The position numbers and the translations under genes were made by a program. Source: Dryas octopetala (lineage: Eukaryota > Streptophyta > Magnoliopsida > Rosales > Rosaceae). Taken from it: DNA of 64,000 nucleotides. Of the stretch, positions 22,683 to 38,285 are shown in pieces. The stretch spans positions 14,200,501 to 14,264,500 of the forward strand of contig OY992840.1 of assembly GCA_963921425.1 (NCBI GenBank), given 5' to 3'. Every line of letters begins with the position of its first letter. Position 1 is the first letter of the stretch. Below the pieces are notes generated by a model. The model was not told where the DNA came from, searched no databases, and saw nothing but the letters and a program-made list of their open reading frames with translations.

Positions 22683-22983
22683 TTTCCCATTGAGGCCCAT
22701 TAAGATCTAGGAGACAATGATTATATTGTTGGTACGGATGAGCCCAAGGTCCATCGGGTCGCAATTAACTGGGCTTAAGAGCTGCAATTAAATTTAGGTA
22801 GAGTCTTCTTTGATCCTTTTTTTCTGGCGAACTGAATTTGGTTGGAGCTGGAGCAGTGTGAAGTGTGAACACAAAGACAAAGAGTGAGTTTGGCTGTCTC
22901 TGAGATCCAGAGGTTACAGAAGGTCGAGGTCGCAAAAGCAATCTAGCATCTTGAATTATCGAAGAGCTATTGCTGCCAAGCCG

Positions 22984-25900
22984 ATGAGGCTTTTGCAGTT
23001 GGCGTTCTTGGCAGCTTTACTGTTTGGTTTAGTAGCCATCCTCATCTACATCACCGGCGTCTCCGATCTCTGTATGCATTTCATTCTCTCTCTCTCTCTC
23101 TCTAGCTATACACACACATTTGTATATGTATATGTTTATGTGTATGGTTTGTATTCTATGATGTAGATGAGACGCATCGGCTTACCGATGAAGATTTGGA
23201 AGCACTGCAATCTCTGCAGACCGGTTTCCAGAAGTGCGTGGTGAGCGTTCTTTCTTCCTATTTATTATATCAATTTAAATTTTTGCTTTTGTAGTTTATA
23301 GAATCATTATTTGAAAGACTACTTGGTTTGAAACCAATTCATAGAGCTTAAAATTGGAGTTGAAAATGTTGCTAATAGCCAATCTGGCTGAAGCCGAATT
23401 GCTTGCTCCCGTTATCGTAGGTCTCAATAATGCATGTTCAATTGATTAGAAATCGGTGTTGATACTGTTGTGAGAAATATTAGAATGCTGGGCCTGCTGC
23501 CATATTCATCTACAATTATACTATATTCCTTGCTACTTGTTATAACATTGCACATCTACCTGCGTCATGCGATTACTATGCAGGCTTCCAATGGATTAGG
23601 TTTGCAAGCTGTGACTAGTAAAGATTATTGTCAAGTCATAATGAAATTTCCTAGTGACACCATTCCTAAATGGGTGAGTTTTTTTTTTCTCTTGAAATAT
23701 TCAGCATTTACTACTGATATTTTATTGATAGTTGCATGTGTTTGCCTTATGACTTGGGAAAAGATTCCATAATGTCTTCAAGGAATACTCTACAAAAATT
23801 GCAATGTCTCTGCATCTTTTTGTGCTATATTGTGGTTGCCGACTAATTTAGGTTGCTCTTCTCTGATTTAATTATTGTCTGAATTTCATGTGTAAACAGA
23901 AAGATCCCAAGAGTGGCGAGCTTGAAGGTTTATCGTATGAGTTTAATCTCTGTGAAGCTGTGGCTACATGGGAACAGGTGAGTATTCTATTATGTCTCCT
24001 GATGTATGTATCATTCTTAGAGATATGCACAGGACTTGGGAACTGATAAATGTCATTACTGTGTCATCAAATGAAACATGCAAGCGTGCATGTTGAGATC
24101 TGTTTCTTCCTTTTGCTCTGTACCCTATTTTAATGTCAAGTTTGATTTTGTTTTATGCTTTACAATTGATTTGTTATTCAGTGAGTTGATTGCTCAGGTG
24201 CGGAATAGTACCACAATACTGACCAGGGAGTTCATTGATGCTTTACCAAATGGATGGGAGGATTATGCATGGCGTAGGATTAATAAAGGAGTACAACTGT
24301 TAGTACTGTACAAGAGACAAGTTTGATAATGAATAATTATTCGATGATTGTGTAGTTGATTTAGTGTATTTCTGTAATGCAGTAACCGCTGTGCGAATAA
24401 AACATTATGTATGGAGAAACTTTCGCTGGTACTCCCTGAAACGCCACCATATGCTCCACGGATGTTTGGCCAATGTGCTGTTATTGGAAACTCAGGAGAT
24501 CTTTTGAAAACAAGGTTTGGGAGTGAGATAGATGGTCATGATGCTGTTTTTAGAGAAAATGGAGCACCGATTAAGGTCAGGCTGATGCAATATTAAGAGT
24601 TGGGAATAGTGATGGCTACTTGACCATAAGAAATCTTCTTAACTTTTTACTCTATTACAGAATTATGAGGTTCACGTGGGCAAGAAAAGTACATTTCGGC
24701 TTCTTAATAGGGGATCCGCTAAAGCTCTTGATAAAGTTGTAGAGTTAGATGGTATGTGAAATGGTCCACTTGTTATAAATATTGCATATTTTCTAAAGGG
24801 ACACTAAGTATACAAATTTTTCAGAGTCACGGAAGGAAGTCTTGATCGTCAAAACAACAATTCATGACATTATGAACAAGATGATTCGGGTTCGTATATT
24901 ATTTTTCTATAGCTTATTTGCATGGTCTTAACCTTAACACTCAACCAAGTGCTTCTTATTGCTGCATATGCATTTAACTACAACCAGTAATGTTGTTTTG
25001 CATATTCCTAACAACTATGAAATTATGGAAATTTTATCTTGTTAAAACTAACTTCAATGTTATGGCGTCTCACCATGTTTCCCCGCCTTTTCTTTTCAAT
25101 TTTTATTTTTACAAGTTTTGGTTTTGCCTTCTGCAGGAAGTTCCAATAAAAAATCATGTATATCTCATGCTAGGTGCTTCCTTTGGTTCTGCAGCAAAAG
25201 GAACTGGGCTCAAGGCTCTTGAATTTGCACTCTCTATTTGTGACTCAGTGGATATGTATGGTTTCACTGTAGATCCTGGATATAAAGAATGGTAAAGATT
25301 TCCTTCTACCCTGCTGCCAATATTTCCTACAAAATTTTTTTCTAGCAATTTCAAAATGTTATCTGATAATGATCTTGACAAATATCCTTTCAGGACTAGA
25401 TATTTCTCAGAATCTCGACAAGGCCATACCCCTCTGCATGGTAGGGCATACTACCAAATGATGGAGTGTTTAGGTGTAAGTCTTCAATTTTCCCTCTTTG
25501 TTGTTCTAAAATATCCATGGTCCAAATATAAGCTATATTAGTAGTTGTTTCATGAGGTTGATAAGGGAAAATGGACCTCCTTTTATGGATCCCAGATGGT
25601 ATTATTTAAATGTTTTAGTTAAGTCAGCAAACCTTGTCTCTTTCAAATATGTTTTCTTCAATAAATTGTACATTATTCAAATAAATTCTTAAAATCCAGA
25701 AATAAAGTTTCGTTTGTTCATCTATTTGAAAAATACTTACATCTTGTGCTTAATTTGTGAGTTAAATGGTTAATGTTTTTTGGTCATTGTTTATTTTTTC
25801 TTAATGTTATTGATATGGTTTTCTTTTGTTCTTGTTAAGCTTATCAAAATTCATTCACCTATTCGAGCTGATCCAAACCGTGTTGTGCAATGGGTACCAG

Positions 25901-26619
25901 ACCGTAGTGCAGTTAATGCCGCTAGAATTGCATCAGAGAAATTGTTGAGGTAACTCACAGATTAATTCATTTTTCTTTAACGTCAAAGTTATATTCTTTC
26001 TTTAAAAACGTAGCTATTATCTGACCAGAAGTTTGATTAAGAGTGAGTTTTACATCTCTGTGAATCTCATATAATTATTCTTATAGTTAGGAACTTCTGA
26101 CACAACCCAACAATCCCATCCCAATCAGAGGATATAAGTGTTTCTGTTTATAGTCAGTCAGTCTGTTGCTACTGAGTAATTATAAAAACATGGAAGAAGT
26201 TAAGAATTACGGTAAGAGGAGAATATCCATTGCATTGATGGAACTTATCAAATACAAGCTCTCCTCCATATCTGGCTATTTTAATATAGAAAACTTGTAT
26301 TCTTTACCTGATGCTGCTTCATGTACAATTTTGATTTGAGTAAAGCATTGCATTGTGAGTGTTTTCATTCCTATATATTGTATTAAGTTGTTCCGCTTCA
26401 AAGTGTTAATTATGCTTTGTTTATGTCTGAAGGAGGGTTGGAGCAGGCTCTGGAGACCCGCTGCGTTTGTGTTCAATTGTAAAAAAGCAAATCAAACTAA
26501 AGCTTACAGCATTTCTGAAACTAAGAAAGGCTGCTGTTGAACATCAGAAATATGTGAAAGGCGCAACCATGTACCCTATGGAGCATAGTCTTAGGCATGG
26601 TATGCTTTGCACTGTGTGA
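22984..26619 (+). CDS. SIA2: sialyltransferase-like protein, GT29 family (SIA2-like)
   Basis: Twelve exons join in frame: 22984-23071, 23167-23240, 23584-23673, 23900-23977, 24198-24298, 24383-24575, 24661-24751, 24825-24889, 25137-25291, 25394-25475, 25840-25949 and 26433-26619, giving 437 residues. An N-terminal signal anchor ([20 protein letters not shown]) makes it a type II Golgi membrane protein. The L motif lies at about 175-207 ([11 protein letters not shown] to VFRENGAP), the S motif at about 280-305 ([20 protein letters not shown]), and [10 protein letters not shown] at about 323. Length and sequence agree with my memory of Arabidopsis At3g48820 (440 aa). Plants lack clear sialic acid metabolism; these proteins are linked to pollen tube growth and may act on Kdo- or Dha-type sugars in pectin. 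The start is the first ATG before the anchor. Confidence 0.88.
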
Positions 26620-27839
26620 ACCAGTTAAAACTGAGGTTACCAGACCATTCCTTGCACAGAAGCAACACAGTGAATCTTTCGACCTGAATTTCTTGGTCAA
26701 TAAGTGCCATACTTAAGTTAAGGATGCAGAAAGGAGAGGCTGCTCAAAATTGTTCGGGGAGATCAACAACTGGCCTACTCAATGTAGAGTTTTGAAAGAG
26801 TGCTGTAAGTTTCTCACGGCCCTGCATTAATCATGATTTTGATTTTCCATAGCCAAAAGGAAAAAATATTAGGCTAAGATTTGATTTAGTCCCTAGCATC
26901 ATTTCACTGTTTCTTTTTTTCTCGGCATTGGCAGTGTCTTACAAGAATTCATTACGACATTTTGCAAATGATTCAATGATTGATAATTCTATTGTATCTG
27001 AATTCTGATCCTCTAGTCTTCCTACCATGATTTTAAGTGCTTTTGTGAAAAGGGAAAATGCAATTCAAATAGCTTCTGTTAATGGCCTTAATTTTGAGGG
27101 CCTACAAGGATGGTTGAACGTTTTTCTTGTAACATTTATTCACAGCATCAACTTTTGGTGTGTTGCATGTTCTTTTCTGATGATGTAGTTAAGAACCTGC
27201 TGCTGACTGCTGCATTTCGCTGTAGTTTGACCACATTGTGCAGTTGACTAGGTGTAAAATTTCAAAGATATTTTTTTGTTGGTTTCTTAAACATTATATA
27301 TTACAGAGGTGTCTTGGACTCAATGAAGCATTGAAGCCAGGAGCTTGTATAATAATGGCCGCCGCGTTTCATTGGGAAATAGCTGCAGAGCCTATTCTCT
27401 CCTCTTTCTCAGTTTCTCTTTCAGTTGTTATTTTTCTTTTTGGTCTCCTTAATTGCTCCTTTATTGTGTTTACCAGTTCCTTGAGTTCATCTCATTGAAT
27501 GAAGGAGACTTCAATGAACAACCACCTTATCCTCCCTTCATTGTCTTTTCTCCATTTTTCATTTACTTGTGGTCAGATCCTTGGGTTTCAATTTTCATGG
27601 CCTTCATTTATGGCTAGCAGGGACTAAAGCATATTCCAGAGTTTAATTGATAGTATTTATGGGTTCTAGTCCCCCCATAGATTCCCTACATGGAAAATTC
27701 TATGGTATTAACATGTATGACACATAAATATAATTTTAACTTTTGAATTTTGACGGGTTCGTTTTTCATCCTAGATTCTATTTGTATTTGTACCCCGAAC
27801 GAAACTCTCCACACAATTCTTGTTTGGGATAACTTTTTG
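26620..27839 (+). other. 3' flank of the GT29 gene
   Basis: The sequence probably includes the 3' untranslated region, with several T-rich and AATAAA-like sites, and possibly an untranslated last exon. No second gene seen. Confidence 0.4.
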
Positions 27840-28185
27840 GGGAATGCTATCAACATTCTCTTTTATTATTCTCATTTCGTAGTATATTTTTATGATCAGA
27901 ACTGTTCATTTTTTAGATCATTCATTGAAAATCATTTGTGTAAAAAATCAACCAAATCAAATATTGTTTGCTTATGTAATTATAATCAAATAAACAAACG
28001 GCTTTGGTAACATTTTGATTCACTGTTTGTTTATTCGATAACAATTACTTAACCAAACGATTTTTTATTTCATTAATTTTTTACAAAGATGATTTTCAAT
28101 GAATGATCTAAATATGAACAATTTCGATCATAAAAATATACTATAGAACGAGAATAATAAAGGAGAAGGTAGATAACATTCCTCT
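27840..28185. mobile_element. palindromic MITE, family B copy 1
   Basis: The start GGGAATGCTATC mirrors the end GATAACATTCC, with arms of about 160 bp that can form a hairpin. Flanks AACTTTTTG and AATTTTTTG form a 9-bp duplication with one mismatch. A second copy of the same family is at 61835-62202. Confidence 0.8.
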
Positions 28186-28488
28186 AATTTTTTGTTTGAT
28201 AATTATGTATGTCTAACTTGAAGACTATAAATGGTTGACCCAATAAGGATTGACTTCGCAGAAGTGTAAAGGAACATCTTAATGGTTTGTGAAGCTTCAT
28301 AATGTGATGTATGCTGCACAAGCAGAAGTAGAGTCATGAACCATCCATCATTCCTATGGAAAATGATGACTCCTGCATACAAAAATATTGTACAAATCAT
28401 GAATGAACTTTATCCTTTAGCTTTGCTTTTGAAGAACAAATTAATAGAGCCTTCATGAAGTAAAACTTTCCCTTTACTAGTGTATAAA

Positions 28489-28534
28489 CTATTATGTGAG
28501 TTTTCGAACAAAAAAAAAACCTATTATGTGAGTT
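28489..28534. mobile_element. micro-insertion TTCGAAC-poly(A) with 14-bp direct repeats
   Basis: The direct repeat CTATTATGTGAGTT (28489-28502 and 28521-28534) flanks an 18-bp insert, TTCGAAC followed by a run of A. Target-primed insertion of a retroposon tail would leave exactly this footprint. Confidence 0.5.
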
Positions 28535-28849
28535 ATATCTTAATCTGTATCTACAACAAAAATCGAAAGCTTAGTGAATGGATGGGGTAATTTGTCCACC
28601 TCTCACATAGATGATAAGTAACACACAAAACTTGCCATCCCAATCCAAATTGGAATCCAAGTAGATGGGATTGGATAATGGATATACCCAAAAACATGGA
28701 ATTGAAATTGAGATGATATAGATCGGAAATAAGCAGAGGCGAGCTTAATTTCAACAATTCCATGTACCATATATAGATTAGTCAATATATCTTGTGGTCA
28801 ATGGGACATTCCCATCTGATGATAACATGGAAAGAGAGACACGCGTCAG

Positions 28850-29237
28850 TCTCCTCTAGACCCCAACACACTTTCACTCTCTTCCCCCTGACTCCAAACT
28901 CACTCACTCACTGAACCCCCCCTCTCTCTCTCTCTCTCTCTCATCAATCACTTCATTTACTTCAAATATAACACTCTCTCTCTCTAGAAACTCCTCTAGA
29001 AGAGACCAAAAGGACATTCTTGTAGGCAGTAGTGCTACAGTACCCACAACACAAGTACTAGAACAGTAGAACCAAAAGCCCAAAGGGCTCTTCCCTCTTT
29101 CCTTCTAAGTTCTAAGCATTTTCATTTTCACTTAACAACTCAGAGAAAAGTTGGGTCTTTTTTGAGAGAGAAACTCAATCCCTCTCTCTCTACAAAAAAG
29201 AGTACATAAATATAAATATAAATATAAATAAGAATAG
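28850..29237 (+). promoter_or_regulatory. 5' leader and promoter-proximal region of the SAM gene
   Basis: CT-rich tracts (28922-28942 and further CTCTCTCT runs near 28972 and 29179) are typical of plant core promoters and 5' leaders. The leader ends in a tandem ATAAATATAAAT stretch (about 29206-29232) directly before the start codon. Confidence 0.5.
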
Positions 29238-30182
29238 ATGGCGGAGATACAGCCACCGGAGAGTCAGATCAACGGCGGAGGAGCACTGATGATGGGTTCA
29301 TCGGAGACCGTGGGAACGAAGCGACAGCGAAGGCCCAGCGTCCGATTGGGCGACATCGGAGGAGACCACCCGTACGATTCGCACGTGCGCCGCGCCACCA
29401 AGCACTGGAAGCTCCCTCTGGACCACCACCGCAGCAGCAGAGACTCCAATAAGGCCTCAAAGACTCGACCTTTAACCAATTTGAGCTCTGCTGGTGCTGG
29501 TACTGACTTCCATGAAACCCTAGACGGCGAAGACAGAGAGGGCAATCTCGATAGTGTCGCCATTGGGAGCTGGAAGGTCAAGGACGCCAAGAAAAGGGCT
29601 TCCAACGCCACCAAAAGGGTCAGATCCAATTGGGTCTCTGCCAAAATTGATGAAGGCGGCGGAGTTGCTGAAGGAGATGAGAAATTCAGCGGTGAGGATG
29701 TGGAAGATGGGTATCATCGGGATTTCGATGTTGAAAACTCGGAAAGTCCCTTGAAAGAGCAGAGCCCAATTCACTCTTCGGAGAATTTGGGTGTGGATGG
29801 GCATGGGAATGAAAGGGAGGTGCTTTACCATGGGAATAGGAGACCCATTAGGACTAGGGTTTCGGAGGGCAGGGACCACCATGATGGTGTTGAGCTATCC
29901 GGGCCGTCGGATAACGATGCGAGGGATTGGAATTGTAGAGGGACTAGTAGGGATAGAAATGGGAATGAAGGGAGAGGGAGGTGTGGGGAAGATGGGGTTA
30001 GGGTTTGGCTCAATGGGTTAGGGTTAGGGCGGTATGCCCCGGTGTTCGAAATTCATGAGGTGGATGATGAGGTACTGCCCATGTTAACTTTGGAGGACCT
30101 AAAGGATATGGGGATAAATGCGGTTGGGTCCAGAAGGAAAATGTATTGTGCAATTCAGAAGCTTGGAAAGGGGTTTTCTTGA
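29238..30182 (+). CDS. SAM-domain protein, single exon, 314 aa
   Basis: The start ATG GCG GAG follows the CT-rich leader and gives MAEIQPPESQINGGGALMMG. The N-terminal 240 residues are polar, rich in Arg, Asp, Gly and Ser, and probably disordered (KRQRRPSVRLGDIGG, RRATKHWKLPLDHHR). A SAM domain occupies about 250-311, with VRVWLNGLGLGRYAPVFEIH, LTLEDLKDMGINAVGSRRKM and a final helix YCAIQKLGKGF. SAM domains mediate protein or RNA binding through oligomers. The protein resembles Arabidopsis At3g48800 in type, which in memory sits beside the GT29 and LCB2 genes as here. Its molecular role is not known to me. No intron is needed. Confidence 0.85.
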   Translation: MAEIQPPESQINGGGALMMGSSETVGTKRQRRPSVRLGDIGGDHPYDSHVRRATKHWKLPLDHHRSSRDSNKASKTRPLTNLSSAGAGTDFHETLDGEDREGNLDSVAIGSWKVKDAKKRASNATKRVRSNWVSAKIDEGGGVAEGDEKFSGEDVEDGYHRDFDVENSESPLKEQSPIHSSENLGVDGHGNEREVLYHGNRRPIRTRVSEGRDHHDGVELSGPSDNDARDWNCRGTSRDRNGNEGRGRCGEDGVRVWLNGLGLGRYAPVFEIHEVDDEVLPMLTLEDLKDMGINAVGSRRKMYCAIQKLGKGFS

Positions 30183-32635
30183 GTTTTGTTTTTTTGACTG
30201 TTGGTGATTGAAAGACAAACAAAAAAGAATCCTCAGCCATGGCAATGTAAGATGCATGCCTGAAGTAAAAAACTGGTTTGAGCTTTTGGTTATTTTTTCT
30301 CTCAAGTCTCAACTCAGTAGTATTTTTGATGAGTAGGTTCTATTTTTTATTGTGCTACTTACTCTTTTCTTTTTTCTTTAAATTGAGTGCAATTTCTGAT
30401 CCATATTCTTTATTTTGATAATAATGCTGAACTAGTTGTAGTTATCCATTGATCACAGTGATACCATGATGAGGAACTGTCTTTTCTCATTTGGTTCTGG
30501 GACAGATTGAGCAAGGACCAATTATTGTCTTTTCCTTTCTGTTCTTCATTCATTCCATCAGGCATGAAGATAGTTTTGAATAGATGGACTATCTAATCTA
30601 TATAATGATCCCAGATGTAAAGAAGTCTCCTCTTGAATTTTAGCTATTTGTCTATTAGGCCTTTAGTTACTCTGATGTGTTAGTGACTTTGTATACAGAA
30701 AACTAAAATGTATCTAATCTTAATTCTGCATTCACTCTTTGATGAAGCTCCAAAATATTTCAGTACATTAACTGTGTTTTCTTGCAGCAACTTTCCATGA
30801 CAATAATTTGAAGCCATGTTTAGTTAGTAGATCAACTAGTCAAGTTAGCCAGAATATAATCCTATTTGGTGTTGGGAATTTTTTTTATGAAGGTTAATAA
30901 CAGAGTGAAGCTATCTCCCAGGCAAGGATTTGAATTTTAGTCCAACTTGGTTTGTTGTGGCTAGCAGAGGAAAAGCCGGAAAGTTGAGATCAGATGTTTA
31001 GAGTTGTATAGTTCGATTGAGGACATTTAACTGTAGATTGGATGTCATTCCATGGTCTGTTCTCCAGTACATCCTTCATGTAGAACCACGAGTGGGATGT
31101 AGAGTCTAAGGGCTTAGGCATTATTCTTAGAATATCCTTGTTTGAGGAGTGTTGAAAGGTTAATGCTGAGTTGCTGACAGGAAAATTTTGCATTCTATTG
31201 AGGGCAGGTCCGAATGTGATGCATGTGAATTGGCTTGCTCAACAAAGGGGTTTGAGCATGGCAAGGACATTAGTTATGTGTCTCTTCCAAGACAAAGGGC
31301 ATAAATTCACTGCACTTGTGAGAGATGCCAAATGTCTAGTATTAGGAGTCATGCTTCTAGCACTGTGTTATCAAAGACCAGATGAATTGCCTTCTTGTTG
31401 TACAAATACGTAAAACTCTTCACTATATTATTGCCAATATTTTTAAACAGTCTACATTGTATCTTAATTATGTTGACTAGTTGGTAGGAGTGGTATGGTG
31501 GATAGAGATCTCAACTGTCTATTACTATTAGCATTATTCTTTTTTTTTTGGCCAAGGACTATTAGCATTATTCAAATATGGGAAATGTCCTCTAGCCGGA
31601 GTGAATGTGAATCATTGATAAGGCTGACTCTTTGACTCAATCTGTGATGTAGATTCAGTGTCCAGAAAGAGAACATTATCCTATTTAAACATAACATTAA
31701 ACAATGTGCAAGGTTGTCAATGATGCTACTCCGGTGTAGTCAGATTGTAACTTTCACTAGTTGACTGTAGTTTGTAGACCATTATGTGGATTTTACTTCA
31801 TTAATCTGGCATTTCCCCACATATCCAATACCATCGAGTCCTGTCGTGCAACAATCTGCAAAGTTTCATAATGAGTGGACTAGCGAGTTCTAGGGCCATG
31901 TTCAGCTCATCTCTACTTTTTGTTTCTGTTATTTTTTATTTCTAGGGAAAACTAATTGAGCTACCATATGAGCCTAAACGCCATGTCTATTTAATTTACC
32001 ATTATATGATGTAAAGGGCTTGCTTGCATTGCGTTTTCAGGGTTTGGTTTTCTTTAAAGTTAGTTGGCTTCTCCAGCATGTGTGGACCTACTGAATTTTC
32101 ATTATTCTAAATTACTAGTGAAGTTGGCATGCAAGGTAGTTGCCGTTTTGATCTGAAAACTACATAGCTTGATTATTTTTACCTGTCAGGCCATTTTGTA
32201 TGTAATATACATGCAGGTTATGTTGTAATAGTGTGAGGCAGCCTACAGAGATATTGTGGAGTCTCTAGAAGTAAATAAAAATCTGTGAACTTTACAAATA
32301 ATTATCGCTGAAAAAATAAAATTCTCTTTACAAAAGTCTAATCTCTTATCTCCCTTAAATAACTTTGAAATATTTACAAGAATGCCAAAAAGAAAAAAAA
32401 AAATCAAAGTGGTAACATATTGAGCGAGTGAGCTGTATCTGTACATCGAACTACCAAAATTCATAGAGCATCAAACAGGGTAATACAGTAAGGTCCTCTA
32501 AAAGGCACAGACGAAATAAATTTCAATTGTATTTGTGCATGACTAACCATATGATCAAAATCTCCATTTTCTAGCGAAAGCTCACAATGGTCTCTGGAGC
32601 AGATGCTTCAATTTTATGGCGCCGAATTCCACTCT
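30183..32635. other. intergenic stretch between convergent SAM and LCB2 genes
   Basis: This holds the 3' untranslated regions of both genes (plus-strand from the left, minus-strand from the right). A plus-strand frame at 31171-31413 has no recognisable domain. Other content is a micro-insertion near 31540. Confidence 0.45.
31524..31573. mobile_element. micro-insertion of poly(T)-GGCCAAGG with 16-bp direct repeats
   Basis: A perfect direct repeat ACTATTAGCATTATTC (31524-31539 and 31558-31573) flanks 18 bp, a T run followed by GGCCAAGG. Read on the minus strand it is CCTTGGCC plus poly(A), the same tail as the 34-bp insert at 41604-41637. It looks like an extreme 5' truncation of a LINE or SINE. 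Confidence 0.6.
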
Positions 32636-35760
<3,125 letters not shown>

Positions 35761-38001
35761 CTTGAGTTCTGAAACTCCAGGCTAAGCTCTCAAGCTCGCC
35801 AGCAATGCCTGCCTGTATTGGATTGGATCCGGAGGGAGATTTTGGGAATTTTGATATTTTCTGAGAGAGAAGATGGCTGCGTTGGAGTTGGAGAGGACTG
35901 GACTAACCAAATCCCTTCTTTCCGGTGCTTCTTCTTCCCTCTCTTTTTTTTTTTTCTTTAATTTTGACTTTGACTTTAACAGTCGTTTTTTTCGTTTCTG
36001 GAATCAGACCTCAACTCAGATTCGATGTTCTTTTCTTCTTGCGGGATTCGTCTGACTAGTAGTGAATACCATACTAAGTGGGCTAAGATGAGAGAGGCCC
36101 AATTTTTAGCCCAATCTGTTTTCTTTTTCTTTTTTGGACTGGAGCCCAATTAGTTAGATTCCATTTATTTAGCCCAAAAAATAAAAAGGATAGAAGAAGG
36201 TGTTTAGTAAGTTCTATTTAGTAATCCTTTTATTCATGTTTGCACCCAAGTTTAACCCCCTCCTCCTAATAAAAAAAAAAAAAAAAAAATCTCTAATTCT
36301 TACACCCAAAAAAATGTTAAAACAAAGAAAACTTTAAATGATTAAACTTTGATATGCATATATAGGTGCATAAACTATGAAACCAACTTAATTATTATGT
36401 AACTTTGATGAGAGCCACATGCAATCAAAATGCTTATCCAATGTAGTGAAATTAATTGATATCACCAAAGAGCTTCCATGAATACACATGATGTGGAAGA
36501 GAGGAAGGTCTAGCATGAAAGATAAGAGCCAGTCAGACTAGCCGAAGGACCTTGCCTAGAAACCAAGTAAGAGCTCCTTCATTAACCTATGATTTTATCA
36601 AGTCCATGAGCATTCCTATAGAGGATATAGGCAAGTCATCCTTGGCTACCAAACATGGCTCTTTACCTTCATACAAGACTTCTCTTCCTCTGAATTAACA
36701 TATCAGTGGCCTAGCTACCTAGTTAGCTATATGTTCTACTAATTACTAAACCTCCATTTATAGCCACATCAAAAAGTGATGAGTGCAAGGGTTCAGATTG
36801 TCACACAAATATCAACTAGCTACATATCAGTGCTGCACAAGATATGGAATATATTCCAAACACAATATTCAATTCAGACAGCAATGCATCACCAATTATT
36901 ATATCCATCTTAATTAATCTTCATGCCTGCTATACATATATGTTGTCTCATGTGCTAGATATTATAGCTGCATGGACAGGGATTTGATCATTGCAAGATT
37001 TGGTCGGCTGAAATGTCAAAAAGTGCAATTTAATGCTAGCTAGCTCTCACTTTGTTACACCCACCATATAAAATTATAAATCATATATAGCATAAATTGG
37101 TGGGATGGTCAAGCAACTTGCCTCTCAATCTCTCTCTGTTCATTAATTTGAGTACCTTTCACTCTAGAATCAAACAGAGAACTTCAATATATTGACTATA
37201 ACATTTATTGTGCATGCATTGCATCTGATCAAATTACTTATATTCCAATCTTTAATTAGTGTATACCATTAATCTTTCATGTCAATAGATACAGACTACA
37301 ATATATTATATTACTTATGCTAGCAATATCATTGATTGTGAGATTACATCAATCAATGGTTCACAATTCAACCCAAATAGAACAATCCAACCCAATTTAT
37401 TTCCCATTTCCACATTGACATTCTCAGTGCTATGAAAACGAAACTATTTTAGTCAAGCTTGAGAATCAAAAAACCTCTCAAATGATCTTAGAATAAAGAT
37501 AGGATTTATGGTCTGACTATATGAGGTGACATATACCAGCTCCTGTTGACCTTCTTTTATATTCACTTTGCAAGCTCATTATTCCATTGTTGCTGATCGA
37601 TCACTTGCTACTTTGCTAGCTAAGATTAACCTCAACATGTCATATTCCCACCGAAAAGCAGAGACAAATAATCTCAATATAAACTTTCCAATTTAATCAC
37701 CAAACTTTTGGTTTTGTTCTGTTTGACTTCCAAATTGGACTTCAATTGCTGGATCTTAATTAACTAAGCTAGCACACAGCAACATATTTAGCACTCTGAT
37801 TTGTATGCATTATTCGATCCAACTTTCTTACTCAAAAAAGTGCCCCGACAACAAAACCCATATTGCTTCGATCGCTATTTGCATTCGACTTTATATTACT
37901 GTGCACGTGGAATTTTGTGGATGTGCATGCATGTCTGGCTTTATTTATTCTTTATGTCGGCAGGCCATTGGGAATATCTAATAAAGAGAGACGATTTTAG
38001 G
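35761..38001. other. gene-free stretch left of MITE
   Basis: The first about 120 bp are the LCB2 leader and promoter on the minus strand. A 61-codon plus-strand frame at 35873 starts MAALELERTG and runs into a Phe stretch; it has no family match. The rest is AT-rich and shows no gene. Confidence 0.45.
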
Positions 38002-38171
38002 AAAAATTACAGGTATAACCGATATATCGTTATGTGGTATAACTAATCTAATGTGTAAGAGTATTATTAGATGATGTGTTTATATTAGTAGGATATAGTA
38101 TTAATAACATTCACTCATATTATAACACATAAACTGGTTATACCACGTGTCAATATAATCAATTATCCTTA
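38002..38171. mobile_element. MITE family A copy 2
   Basis: The start ATTACAGGTATAACCGATAT and the reverse-complement end (ACTGGTTATACCACGTGTCA) are inverted repeats. The centre (TTATATTAGTAGGATATAGT) is the inverse of the ACTATACCCTACTAATATAA block in copy 1 near 1650. Confidence 0.6.
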
Positions 38172-38285
38172 TTCAGTCCGGTAAGAATTGGTTTATATAA
38201 TCAATTTTTGCTAACCAGTAGAACTAAGGTTCAATTTTCACTGCAAATTAAACCCCAACCAGATAAATTAATCAAGTTGGAGTTA

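Noticed and set aside
31171-31413. 80-residue plus-strand frame between SAM and LCB2 genes
   Set aside because: No recognisable domain, no promoter or splice context; plausible chance frame in 3' flanking DNA.
35873-36055. Possible small gene MAALELERTG divergent from LCB2
   Set aside because: It lies within 120 bp of the LCB2 start, becomes a Phe run and shows no domain; more likely leader or promoter sequence.
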